A DNA stretch of 64,000 bases, from assembly GCF_000342165.1 (NCBI RefSeq), contig NZ_AMRV01000003.1, positions 403,453 through 467,452 on the forward strand. The letters run 5' to 3'. Under the pieces are notes generated by a model. It was given only the letters and a program-made list of their open reading frames with translations, was not told the DNA's origin and searched no databases. Below, in pieces: positions 46,370 through 54,005 of this stretch. How positions within the stretch are numbered: the first letter of the stretch is position 1; every line of letters starts with the position of its first letter. The DNA is from Pacificimonas flava. Lineage in GTDB: Bacteria > Pseudomonadota > Alphaproteobacteria > Sphingomonadales > Sphingomonadaceae. The position numbers and the translations under genes were made by a program.

Positions 46370-47984
46370 TGGGTTTCTGCTCCCTTTCGGTGTGAATGCC
46401 GGCGGCCTGGTTCTCTGCCAGTTCGCTTTCTCCGGCGAGGCTGTGGTCGACGTCGTCGGCCAGGGTGTCCAGATGCATCAGGCGCTTGACGAGCGGCGAG
46501 ACCACCAGGACGGCCACGCCGATGATGACGGCGTAGATGCCCACGGTCTGATAGACGCCCAGCACGACCTCCTTGCCTGCTTCCTCGCCAACGCCTTCCG
46601 CGCCGGTGGCGGAGGCGATCAGGCCCGCGGCGAAATTGCCCGTAGCGGAGGCAAAGAACCACGTGCCCATGATCAGCGATGCCATGTGAACGGGCGCCAG
46701 CCGGTTCATGGCGCTGAGGCCCACCGGCGACAGGCAAAGCTCGCCCATCGTGTGAAGCAGGTAGATGAGGAAGATCAGGATGACCGGCGTCGGGTTGTCG
46801 ACCCCGACGGCCTCCGCCCCGTACACCAGCACCAGAAAGCCGAGACCGACCTGGATGACGCCCAGGCCGAACTTGAACGGCGTCGACGGCTCCGCCCCGC
46901 GTTTCGCCAGCATCGTCCACAGTCCGGCGAAGACCGGCGCCAGGAGGACGATATAGATCGCGTTGATCGACTGGAACATGGACGCCGGAACGCCGCCGGT
47001 GTCGACATGACGGTCGGTGAACAGGTTAAGGGACGAGCCCGCCTGCTCGAACAGCGCCCAGAAGACGATCGAGGTCAGGATCAGGAACATGGCCGCGAAG
47101 ATGCGGTCCCGTTCTTCTCGCGGCAGGCGCGTCACCGCGATGAACAGAACGTAAAGGACGAGAAGGCCGCCGAAGATGCCGAGAACGGCGCCGACCAGCT
47201 CCTGGAACTGGATGGCGAGCCAGCAGATCGCGACCATGCCGAGGCCGGCGGCATAGGTCCACCATTCCAGGTTGATGCCGGCGATCGGACGCTTCAGCGC
47301 GGCCGGATCCTTGGGCTCGCCGCGTCCGAGCAGGAAGGGCTTGCCCCAGCTGAAGACGATGAGGCCAAGCAGCATGCCGACGCCGGCCGCGCCAAAGCCA
47401 TAGGACCAGCCATAGGACTGGCCGAGATAGCCGCACAGGAGCGAGCCGAGCGCCGCACCCGAATTGATGCCCATGTAGAAGATCGTATAGGCCGGATCGC
47501 GGCGGATGTCGGTGCGCGTGTAGAGCTGGCCGACGATGACCGAAATGTTCGCCTTCAGAAAGCCGGTACCGACGATAATGAGCGCCAGCGCGAGCCAGAA
47601 GACGTAAATCATCGGATTGTTCGTATGGCCCGCCTCCGGACTGCCCTCCAGCGCCATGACGAAATGACCGAGGGTGAGGAGAACGGCGCCGTAGGCGACC
47701 GCCTTGCGCTGTCCCAGATAACGGTCGGCAAGATAGCCCCCGACGACCGGCGTGATGTAAACGAGCGCGGTATAGGCACCGTAGATGACGGACGCCTCGC
47801 CGTCGGTGAACAGCCAATGCTGCACCAGATAGAAGATCAGCAGCGCCCGCATGCCATAGTAGGAGAAACGCTCCCACATCTCGGCGAAGAACAGGATGAA
47901 GAGGCCCTTTGGATGGCCCAGAAACGTCCCGGCGCTGTCCGTGGACGGCAGGCCCTCTGGCGCTGCGGCGTTGATGTTTGCCAT
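46362..47984 (-). CDS. POT-family proton-coupled peptide transporter
   Basis: An inner-membrane di- and tripeptide symporter of 540 residues, 12 to 14 helices. The signature helix 1 motif EMWERFSYYGMRALL (ExxER) and the PTR2 motif FYMGINSGAALGS are clear, with GTGFLKANISVIVGQLY and MGELCLSPVGLSAM. It belongs to the DtpT/YjdL-type group with an insertion between the halves. The ATG at 47984 is preferred over a distal in-frame one. First gene of the peptide operon. Confidence 0.93.
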   Translation of the reverse strand: MANINAAAPEGLPSTDSAGTFLGHPKGLFILFFAEMWERFSYYGMRALLIFYLVQHWLFTDGEASVIYGAYTALVYITPVVGGYLADRYLGQRKAVAYGAVLLTLGHFVMALEGSPEAGHTNNPMIYVFWLALALIIVGTGFLKANISVIVGQLYTRTDIRRDPAYTIFYMGINSGAALGSLLCGYLGQSYGWSYGFGAAGVGMLLGLIVFSWGKPFLLGRGEPKDPAALKRPIAGINLEWWTYAAGLGMVAICWLAIQFQELVGAVLGIFGGLLVLYVLFIAVTRLPREERDRIFAAMFLILTSIVFWALFEQAGSSLNLFTDRHVDTGGVPASMFQSINAIYIVLLAPVFAGLWTMLAKRGAEPSTPFKFGLGVIQVGLGFLVLVYGAEAVGVDNPTPVILIFLIYLLHTMGELCLSPVGLSAMNRLAPVHMASLIMGTWFFASATGNFAAGLIASATGAEGVGEEAGKEVVLGVYQTVGIYAVIIGVAVLVVSPLVKRLMHLDTLADDVDHSLAGESELAENQAAGIHTEREQKPIA

Positions 47985-48157
47985 AAAGCGGCTATTCCCC
48001 TCAGAACGCATATAACAAGGGAGATGCCGCCCCTCCCGGACGCGCGGCCCCCCATTTGAATGCGCCGGACACTAGCCGCCGCAACTTTGTAAGGGAAGCC
48101 CGCCGCATGCCGGAAACGGACTGGCGCAGGACGGGCCGAGGACCCATCTGGAAAGGC

Positions 48158-48754
48158 ATGAGCCAATTCAACGACCTGTCCTCTCCGCTTCGCTTTCTCG
48201 AAACCCGTCGTTCCGGCAAGCCCCGCGACATGATCGCCCCCGGGCCGGACGCGAACGAGCTGAATCGCATCCTGACCATCGCCGCGCGGGTGCCCGATCA
48301 CGGCAAGGTGGCGCCGTGGCGGTTCATGGTCGTGCCACCGGAACGGCGCGGCGCGCTGAACGCCGTCCTCGACGCCGCCTATCTTGAGGAAAAGCCGGGT
48401 GCCGGGCGGCTGGAACTGGAGGCGAATGCGCAGTTCGCGCAGCAGGCGCCGACACTCGTGATCGTCTTTACGAAGGTGGATCCCGCGCGCAGCATTCCCG
48501 CCGAGGAACAAATCGCCTCAGCGGCGTGCGCCGCCATGCAGATGGAGAATGCGGCGAACGCCAGCGGTTATGTCAGCGGCTGGCTGACCGGCTGGGCCGC
48601 CTATTCCGATGCCGTGCACCGCCGCCTCGCGCAGCCCGGCGAACGCATTGCCGGCTTCATCTTCATGGGCACGCCGGGAAAACCGCTGGAGGAACGCCCG
48701 CGTCCCGATATGACGGAGATCGTCCGCACCTGGGACGGCACCGCCGCCCAATAA
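48158..48754 (+). CDS. Nitroreductase-family flavoprotein
   Basis: 198 residues, FMN-binding nitroreductase fold: LETRRSGKPRDM near the N-terminus, RILTIAARVPDHGKVAPWRFMVV, SAACAAMQMENAANASGYVSGWLTG and FIFMGTPGKPLEERPRPD. Closest to the YdjA-like small group. Substrate unknown. ATG 48158 follows ggaaagg; longer in-frame starts at 48056 exist. It is divergent from the peptide transporter and is the last clearly chromosomal gene before the island. Confidence 0.88.
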   Translation: MSQFNDLSSPLRFLETRRSGKPRDMIAPGPDANELNRILTIAARVPDHGKVAPWRFMVVPPERRGALNAVLDAAYLEEKPGAGRLELEANAQFAQQAPTLVIVFTKVDPARSIPAEEQIASAACAAMQMENAANASGYVSGWLTGWAAYSDAVHRRLAQPGERIAGFIFMGTPGKPLEERPRPDMTEIVRTWDGTAAQ

Positions 48755-48805
48755 ACCCTTCACCCGGCGGGCGAGGTCACCGAATTTCGTCTGGAAGGGT
48801 GGGCC

Positions 48806-48821
48806 TGGTGCCCAGAAGAGG
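48806..48821 (-). other. tRNA 3'-end fragment, candidate island att site
   Basis: Read on the minus strand the 16 bases are CCTCTTCTGGGCACCA. They fit exactly the last four elements of a tRNA gene: T-stem 3' strand (CCTCT), acceptor 3' strand (TCTGGGC), discriminator A and CCA. The implied 5' end GCCCAGA/G suits Leu- or Phe-type tRNAs. The homology stops at the T-loop, as in att copies of tRNA-integrating elements. Orientation puts the displaced tail left of the island, so the intact tRNA would lie at the far right end, outside the window. Confidence 0.6.
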
Positions 48822-48885
48822 CATCACATTCGAAATAATTTTCTACGTCTTATCAGATAGCTAGGAATTCGGTCATCTCCAAAAA

Positions 48886-48907
48886 GCCCTCAAAAGGCCC
48901 TCAAAAG
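48886..48907. repeat. Tandem 11-base direct repeat
   Basis: gccctcaaaag occurs twice without a gap (48886-48896 and 48897-48907), 65 bases inside the proposed att site. Short direct repeats at this distance are typical arm-type integrase or excisionase sites; that role is inferred. Confidence 0.55.
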
Positions 48908-49097
48908 CCGTCTAATGCATTGGTTCGATGCCTTTTTCGGGACTCTAAATTCAATTTCTCCCTATGCGGGTTGGGCGAGATCAATGTCAGCTTTATGCCC
49001 GGGTTCTGGACGTAGCCCGCGCATAGCAAGGTGCCCCAAAGCGGACCGCTTGCTTTTCTGCTCTGGCAGGCTGAGTCAATTGTGAGTGTTGGATGGA

Positions 49098-49179
49098 ACG
49101 TTGGTCCGTAGCTTGGATCTGCTGGATTTTCCTTCGCTACGTTGGTCCGTAGCTTGGATCTGCTGGATTAGCCTTCGCC
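49098..49179. repeat. Two-copy 41-base direct repeat at the merR 3' end
   Basis: acgttggtccgtagcttgga begins both copies (49098 and 49139). The 41-base units are adjacent and differ at only three positions. The second copy contains the merR stop codon (minus strand, at 49168), so duplication of the end of merR probably created the first copy. Confidence 0.8.
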
Positions 49180-49557
49180 GGCTAAGCTTTCCAATACCGG
49201 GCATCTATCATTGCTCGTAGTGCCGCATTGCTCGACCAATTCAGCGAGAGCGTACTCCATTCGCTCAAGGTCGGCCCGCTTCGCACGAACGTTGGCGAGG
49301 TGCTGTTCGGCGATCGATTGCACTTCATCGCAATGCGCTCCCTGACCTGGTGTTAAGTCAAGCAATGCTCGCACCTCTTCAAGGGAAAACCCAAGTTCGC
49401 GCGCGCGCCGGACGAAGCGGAGGCGCTCAATGTCCCGAGGATCATAGTCGCGGTAAGCTCCCCTTCGCGGAGGCGGCTCGATGATACCAATCCGCTCGTA
49501 ATAACGGATTGTCTCGATGTTGCATCCGGTCCGCTTCGCCACTTCGCCAATTTTCAA
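49168..49557 (-). CDS. merR: Mercury-responsive MerR regulator
   Basis: 129 residues. The N-terminal winged HTH (MKIGEVAKRTGCNIETIRYYERIGII) and coiled dimer helix are MerR-type. Cys76 (AHCDEVQ), Cys111 (LVEQCG) and Cys119 (DRCPVLESL) correspond to the Hg(II)-binding trio of Tn501 MerR (82, 117, 126); the second interval is one residue shorter. Intervening sequence (AEQHLANVRAKRADLERMEYALAELV) is also MerR-Hg-like rather than CueR- or ZntR-like. It is divergent from merT and would both repress and activate the shared promoter. Confidence 0.92.
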   Translation of the reverse strand: MKIGEVAKRTGCNIETIRYYERIGIIEPPPRRGAYRDYDPRDIERLRFVRRARELGFSLEEVRALLDLTPGQGAHCDEVQSIAEQHLANVRAKRADLERMEYALAELVEQCGTTSNDRCPVLESLAGEG

Positions 49558-49567
49558 AACCAGCCTC

Positions 49568-49598
49568 TTGAGTCTGTAGTTGCTACAGACTGTAAATA
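49568..49598 (+). promoter_or_regulatory. MerR-type merT promoter and operator
   Basis: A -35 TTGAGT (49568-49573) and -10 TAAATA (49593-49598) are separated by 19 bases, the over-long spacer of MerR-activated promoters. The spacer holds a perfect dyad gtctgtag-ttg-ctacagac (49572-49590). It lies 35 bases before the merT start and just upstream of merR on the other strand. Confidence 0.85.
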
Positions 49599-49632
49599 GG
49601 TGCGCGAATCGAGGATTGCAAAAGGAGGATCG

Positions 49633-49980
49633 ATGCGCGGCATCAACACATTGTGGAACGGATTGGCGACGGGTGGCGGTGTCTTTGCAGCCTTCGGGGC
49701 AGCTGCATGCTGTGCACTGCCCTTAATGCTGGCATCGGTTGGTGTGGGTTCGGCGTGGCTTGGCAGCATCTCGCCGGTCGTGGCCCCCTATCGCGTCCCG
49801 CTGCTGACCCTCGCGTCGGCTCTTCTCCTCGCTGCGACCCTCCGTTTGCTCTGGCAGTTTCGGCAGGCACGAGCATGCCCGGCGGACAGTGCATGCGGAT
49901 CATCAACCTATCGAGCGCTGACCGCCATAGGAATTGCCATCGGTGCGGCGCTGCTGACAGGTGCCTTCCTCTATGACTGA
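49633..49980 (+). CDS. merT: Mercuric transport protein MerT
   Basis: An inner-membrane Hg(II) importer of 115 residues with three helices. The vicinal cysteines of helix 1 are present (GAAACCALPLML), and a second pair is represented by CPADSAC in the cytoplasmic loop. It is followed directly by the small GDCCVxC protein rather than the usual merP. The ATG at 49633 follows aaaggagg. Its stop overlaps the next gene by 8 bases. Confidence 0.88.
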   Translation: MRGINTLWNGLATGGGVFAAFGAAACCALPLMLASVGVGSAWLGSISPVVAPYRVPLLTLASALLLAATLRLLWQFRQARACPADSACGSSTYRALTAIGIAIGAALLTGAFLYD

Positions 49981-50185
49981 TCCGATCCTGATCTCCCGCT
50001 TGCGCTGCCCTGAATGCGGGCACGAGAAAGATGAGGAAATGCCGACCAACGCGTGCATGTTCTTCTACAATTGCGATGGCTGCGGAGTCCGCCTGCAACC
50101 CCTTAGAGGGGATTGCTGCGTTTTCTGTTCATACGGCACCGTTCCCTGCCCTCCGATACAGGAAGGGGACTGCTGCAATGGCTGA
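49973..50185 (+). CDS. GDCCVxC-motif small protein
   Basis: 70 residues and twelve cysteines or so, with CPECGH and CDGCG zinc-ribbon-like pairs in the first half, then the namesake GDCCVFCSYGTVPCPPIQ and a C-terminal CCNG. This family of small, cysteine-rich proteins occurs in mer-like operons, and relatives in other bacteria use selenocysteine in the motif; here all positions are ordinary TGC/TGT codons. Likely a soluble metal or thiol carrier between MerT and the reductase, which is inferred. It overlaps merT and the flavoprotein by 8 bases each. Confidence 0.82.
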   Translation: MTDPILISRLRCPECGHEKDEEMPTNACMFFYNCDGCGVRLQPLRGDCCVFCSYGTVPCPPIQEGDCCNG

Positions 50186-51509
50186 GGCTTTCGATTTCGT
50201 CGCTATCGGATCGGGAACAGCTGCGCAGGTCGCGGTCCATCGGATGGCCGACGCCGGGAAGCGCTGCGCGATCATCGATTATAGGCCTTACGGTGGCACA
50301 TGCGCACTTCGTGGGTGCGATCCGAAAAAGATGATGGTCAGTGGAGAGGAAGCTCTCGCGGCATACAGGCGAATGAAGGGGAAGGGCATTGAAGGCTCGG
50401 TGTCAATTGACTGGGCCGACCTCCAGGCATTCAAGCGCAGCTTTACAGACCCCGTTCCTGAAAAACAGGAAGCTCGCTACGAGCGTAAGGGCGTGGAGGC
50501 CCTCCACGGCGCGGCGCGCTTCGCTGGCCCCGACCGGATCGCGGTAGGCGGCAGGGAACTCTGTTTCTCCCACGCGCTCATCGCGACGGGAGCGGAGCCT
50601 CGACCACTTGGCATCGAAGGCGAGCTGTTGCTGATTCATAGCGATGCATTCCTAGAGCTCGACACTCTTCCAGACCGGATCGTGTTCGTCGGCGGCGGTT
50701 ACATTGCTGCCGAATTTGCCCATCTCGCCGCGCGCGCCGGTGCAAAGGTGACAATCGTCCAACGGGGCCGCATTCTGAAAGCCTTCGACCCTGACACGGT
50801 CGATTGGCTCATGCCGAGTTTCGACGATCTCGGCATTGAAATCGTGGACGCCGAGGTGAACGGCGTAGCGAAGAGAGGCGGCGTTCTGACCGTCCATGCT
50901 GGCGACCGCAGGATCGAAGGGGATCTGGTGGTGCACGCTGCCGGAAGAGTCCCTGCGATCGGTTCGCTCGAGCTGGGGGCGGGAGACGTCGCCTGTGACG
51001 AGGGTCGCTTGGTGCTTACCGCTCAACTACGCAGCCAAAGCAACCCCAAAGTCTTCGCGGCGGGTGACGCTGCTGCAAATGGTCCGCCACTGACTCCGGT
51101 CTCCAGCCATGATGCCAAAGTGGTTGTTGAGAACATACTCGAAGATAGCGGCCGAGCTCCGAACTATTGTGGGGTTCCCAGTGCACTTTTCACGGAGCCG
51201 CCGGCGGCACGGGTCGGAATGCTGGAAAGCGAGGCGCACGAGGCAGGTTTGGATTTCACGGTGAATGCTGGATCGCACCCAGGTTGGTTTTCGGCAAGGC
51301 GGCTGAACGAAGAGATCTACGGCCACAAGGTGCTGGTCGAAACTGGAACAGGACGCATCCTTGGGGCTCACCTGGTCGGCCCTGACGCTGACGAACTGAT
51401 CAATATCTTCGGCTTTGCCATCCGACATGGGCTTAATGCGGACGATATTAAATCGACTATGTTTGCTTACCCTACAGCTGCCTCCGACGCCGGATCTATG
51501 TTGGGTTGA
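50178..51509 (+). CDS. MerA-like FAD/NAD(P) disulfide oxidoreductase
   Basis: 443 residues of the glutathione reductase / mercuric reductase family: FAD loop (AIGSGTAAQVA), redox pair Cys42/Cys47 in GGTCALRGCDPKK, NAD(P) loop FVGGGYIAAEFA and the FAD-binding AGDAAANGPP. Compared with classical MerA it lacks an N-terminal heavy-metal domain and ends at GSMLG without the Cys-Cys tail that delivers Hg(II). The active-site His of glutathione reductases (HPT) is replaced by Tyr431 (FAYPTAAS), as in MerA-type enzymes. Substrate may be Hg(II), another metal or the GDCCVxC partner. Confidence 0.85.
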   Translation: MAEAFDFVAIGSGTAAQVAVHRMADAGKRCAIIDYRPYGGTCALRGCDPKKMMVSGEEALAAYRRMKGKGIEGSVSIDWADLQAFKRSFTDPVPEKQEARYERKGVEALHGAARFAGPDRIAVGGRELCFSHALIATGAEPRPLGIEGELLLIHSDAFLELDTLPDRIVFVGGGYIAAEFAHLAARAGAKVTIVQRGRILKAFDPDTVDWLMPSFDDLGIEIVDAEVNGVAKRGGVLTVHAGDRRIEGDLVVHAAGRVPAIGSLELGAGDVACDEGRLVLTAQLRSQSNPKVFAAGDAAANGPPLTPVSSHDAKVVVENILEDSGRAPNYCGVPSALFTEPPAARVGMLESEAHEAGLDFTVNAGSHPGWFSARRLNEEIYGHKVLVETGTGRILGAHLVGPDADELINIFGFAIRHGLNADDIKSTMFAYPTAASDAGSMLG

Positions 51510-51674
51510 GCAGCACCCGATCGCCGGAGTTCTCTCCTTCCAACCCAACGACTGCTTTCACACAGCGGTGTAATTCGACCAATGTCCGCTTACGGGTCGC
51601 AAGCCGAATGTCCGCTATCTGCGCCTTGTCGACCAGGACCGGACTGACCGCTAGCGGCCCCATCGCAGCCCAAC

Positions 51675-53789
51675 TTAGAAGTCGGCAGAGATGCTGGCTT
51701 TGATTGTGCGCGGGGTTCCTTGCAGCAGTGCGGCAGAAAAGGCGTCGAACGCGCTGGCCCAGTACTTTTCGTTCGTTATGTTGTCGGCCGAGAGGCGGAG
51801 CGTGACCGGCGTGTCGCCCGCCGCGAAAACGTAGCGCGCACCGAGGTCGATACGCGTCCAGCTGTCGAGTTCGAGCGTGTTGGCGGCATCGACCCACTGC
51901 GGACCGGTGTGCACGGCACGCGCCGTGATCGTCGCGCCAGGCACAAAGCCAAGGTCCCAATCAATGTCTGCATTGGCGGTATATTCGGGAACGCCAGGCA
52001 CGTCGTTGCCGCTGTCGAGCTCCGCATCGGTAAGAGCTGCGCCGCCGATCAGCCTCAGGCTGGGGGTCAGGTCGCCGTTGACCGTGAACTCGAGGCCCTG
52101 GTGGCGCTGATCTCCAAGGTAACCAAAGCTTCCATCGGCCAGTACGCCCTCGCCGGGGCGCTCGAGGCGATAGGCGCCCAAACCGACGAAGAGGCTGCCA
52201 AGTGCGAGCTTGCCGCCAACTTCGTATTGCAGCGACTTGCGCGGCGCGAGCACCTCTCCCGGATTGCTGACGAGCGCCGGATCGAGGGGCGCTGTCGGAC
52301 CCTGCTGGAGCGCCTCGATTCGGTTGCCGTAAAGGGACAGGCCATCGAAGGGTTTTAGGACCACACCAATCACGGGCGTGACTGCGCTCTCGTCGTATTC
52401 GGTCGCCAGGTCGCCCACGAAATAACTGTAGCTCTTCACATTGATGGATTGCAGGCGCAGGCCCGCCGTGACCTGCAAACGGTCTTCGATCATCCCGATC
52501 GTATCGGATGCGAAGGCGCTCCACAGTCGCGTCCGCGCAATCGGGAATGGATCAACCAAGTCGCCGCCGACGAGGGTCGAAGACGGCAGGTCCACCTGCG
52601 GAGTGTCGTAGATATTGGTGGCGTAGCCGGCAAAACCCGGCCCGTAACGAAAATCGTAGGCGTTGCGATTCACCTGCCAGCTGGCATTGCCGCCGAAATT
52701 GAACTCGTGGGTGATCGCTTCGCCCAGCTTCGCGCGGATGCCAGCTTCGAGCGCTTCGTTGTTGTCGGTCCGCGGGACGAACAGCGCGGTGCCGTTGGCG
52801 GCACCGCTGGGGGCATCAAGGACGGTGATGCCGCCGTAAATGCCTTCCTCGCGCCCATCGCGCGCACCGGCCCTGAAGTATGCCAATGCATTGTCGGTAA
52901 GATCGTATTCGACGGCCAGCGTGCCGAAGACATCGCGCATTTCGGTGTAGGTGAAATCCTGCGCATAGTTCGCATCGCCATCGGGAACGGCAGGGATCGT
53001 TGCGCTTCCGACGGTGACCTTCGGCCGCAAGGCGTCGATCCGGACATTCTGGAACGCCAGGTCGAGAGCTGCCCGTAGCGGGCCACTGTCATAGTCGATC
53101 GCACCGCCCACGACCTGAATGCGGCGGTCTTCACGGTCGATCGACATTTCGCCGTCTCGATAGGCTGCATTCAGGCGAACGCCCCATTCGCCGTTCTGGC
53201 CAAAGCGGCGTGCGACATCGAAGCTGCCGCCGAAGTGGGCATTCTCGCTGGCTGAAACGGTCACGCGATTGAGATCGGTGTTTCCGGCCCGCTTGAGCTG
53301 CAGGTTGACGCTACCGCCAAGTCCCGAGCCGCCCGGTGCTGCACCGTTCAGGAAGGCGCTGGCACCGTTGAGGACCTGGACGCTTTCAAACAGCTCGGGT
53401 GCGACCAATTGGCGCGGTGTGATCCCGTATAGGCCGTTGAGACCCACATCGTCGCCGAACAGGGTGAAGCCGCGGATCACGAACTGCTCGGAGGCGTTGC
53501 CGAAGCCGTAGGTGGTCCGAATGGTCGGGTCATTTTCCAGTACATCGCCCAGCGATCGAGGTTGCTGGTTGAGGATCAGGCTTTCGTCATATGACCGGAT
53601 TGCGAAGGGGAGGTCTTCTGCCGGCTTGTCGCCGAGCACCCCGGCGCTGCCCCCGTTTACCACCTCGGTTTCGTTGGCGCGCTGCGCGGTCACGACGATG
53701 ACGTCGTCCGCCTGTTGCTCTTGAGCCTGAACTGACGAGGCTATCGAAATTCCGAGGGCGAAGATGGAGATCTGGGAAAAGCGGTTCAT
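51675..53789 (-). CDS. TonB-dependent siderophore receptor
   Basis: Outer-membrane ferric-siderophore importer, 704 residues. The signal peptide (MNRFSQISIFALGISIASSVQA) is followed by TonB-box-like DDVIVVTAQR, a plug with PRSLGDVLENDPTIRT, FVIRGFTLFGDD and SVQVLNGASAFLNG, and a barrel ending in ASISADF. The ATG at 53789 is preferred, with aggaaag about 10 bases upstream. The reading frame is open for 72 more codons upstream, fusing it in frame to a hydrophobic ORF. The gene is last in a PepSY - small ORF - receptor minus-strand set. Confidence 0.9.
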   Translation of the reverse strand: MNRFSQISIFALGISIASSVQAQEQQADDVIVVTAQRANETEVVNGGSAGVLGDKPAEDLPFAIRSYDESLILNQQPRSLGDVLENDPTIRTTYGFGNASEQFVIRGFTLFGDDVGLNGLYGITPRQLVAPELFESVQVLNGASAFLNGAAPGGSGLGGSVNLQLKRAGNTDLNRVTVSASENAHFGGSFDVARRFGQNGEWGVRLNAAYRDGEMSIDREDRRIQVVGGAIDYDSGPLRAALDLAFQNVRIDALRPKVTVGSATIPAVPDGDANYAQDFTYTEMRDVFGTLAVEYDLTDNALAYFRAGARDGREEGIYGGITVLDAPSGAANGTALFVPRTDNNEALEAGIRAKLGEAITHEFNFGGNASWQVNRNAYDFRYGPGFAGYATNIYDTPQVDLPSSTLVGGDLVDPFPIARTRLWSAFASDTIGMIEDRLQVTAGLRLQSINVKSYSYFVGDLATEYDESAVTPVIGVVLKPFDGLSLYGNRIEALQQGPTAPLDPALVSNPGEVLAPRKSLQYEVGGKLALGSLFVGLGAYRLERPGEGVLADGSFGYLGDQRHQGLEFTVNGDLTPSLRLIGGAALTDAELDSGNDVPGVPEYTANADIDWDLGFVPGATITARAVHTGPQWVDAANTLELDSWTRIDLGARYVFAAGDTPVTLRLSADNITNEKYWASAFDAFSAALLQGTPRTIKASISADF

Positions 53790-54005
53790 TGCGATCGTCT
53801 TTCCTGAATAGGGTCGCGATAAATTCGGTGAGCGGCGCAGCAGTACGGCGGCCATGGTGAAGGGGGCGAAACCGACCAGCAGCCATGCGAAAAGGTCGCC
53901 AAGGCCATCACCCGTCAGACCGAGGAAGAGCCCCAGCAGGGATGATGCGCCAATCGCGGCCGGAACTGCGAAAATGGTGCGCCGGCGTCTGCCTTGTCTT
54001 CTCAT
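53790..54005 (-). CDS. Hydrophobic small ORF open in frame into the receptor
   Basis: 72 codons starting at ATG 54005, whose ATGA overlaps the PepSY stop. A basic N-terminus (MRRQGRRRRTIFAV) and two hydrophobic segments make it look like the small membrane protein that commonly sits beside PepSY in such loci. No stop codon separates it from the receptor ATG at 53789. Either its stop was lost and it makes a longer membrane-tethered fusion, or translation normally ends by a rearranged frame; the receptor then needs its internal start. Confidence 0.6.

Larger units (their letters stand above)
48755..49167. other. Gene-free boundary zone between chromosome and island
   Basis: About 410 bases without a gene I can support. 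In order: a short sequence after the nitroreductase stop, the tRNA-like 16-mer (48806-48821), AT-rich DNA, a tandem 11-base repeat (48886-48907), a short palindrome aagcgg-a-ccgctt near 49040-49055, and the first copy of a 41-base direct repeat. Base composition shifts here from GC-rich to clearly lower GC. Confidence 0.6.

Noticed and set aside
48755..48830. The tRNA-like 16-mer as just a terminator for the nitroreductase
   Set aside because: A weak gggc/gccc stem exists, but there is no T-run, and the fit to tRNA element boundaries plus the change in gene content favours an att site. Not fully excluded.
50100..50185. Selenocysteine in the GDCCVxC protein
   Set aside because: Relatives can use TGA here, but this gene has TGC and TGT codons at the motif, so no selenocysteine is encoded.
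50178..51509. Naming the flavoprotein a bona fide mercuric reductase merA
   Set aside because: The C-terminal Cys-Cys and N-terminal metal domain are absent, so the name would overstate the evidence.
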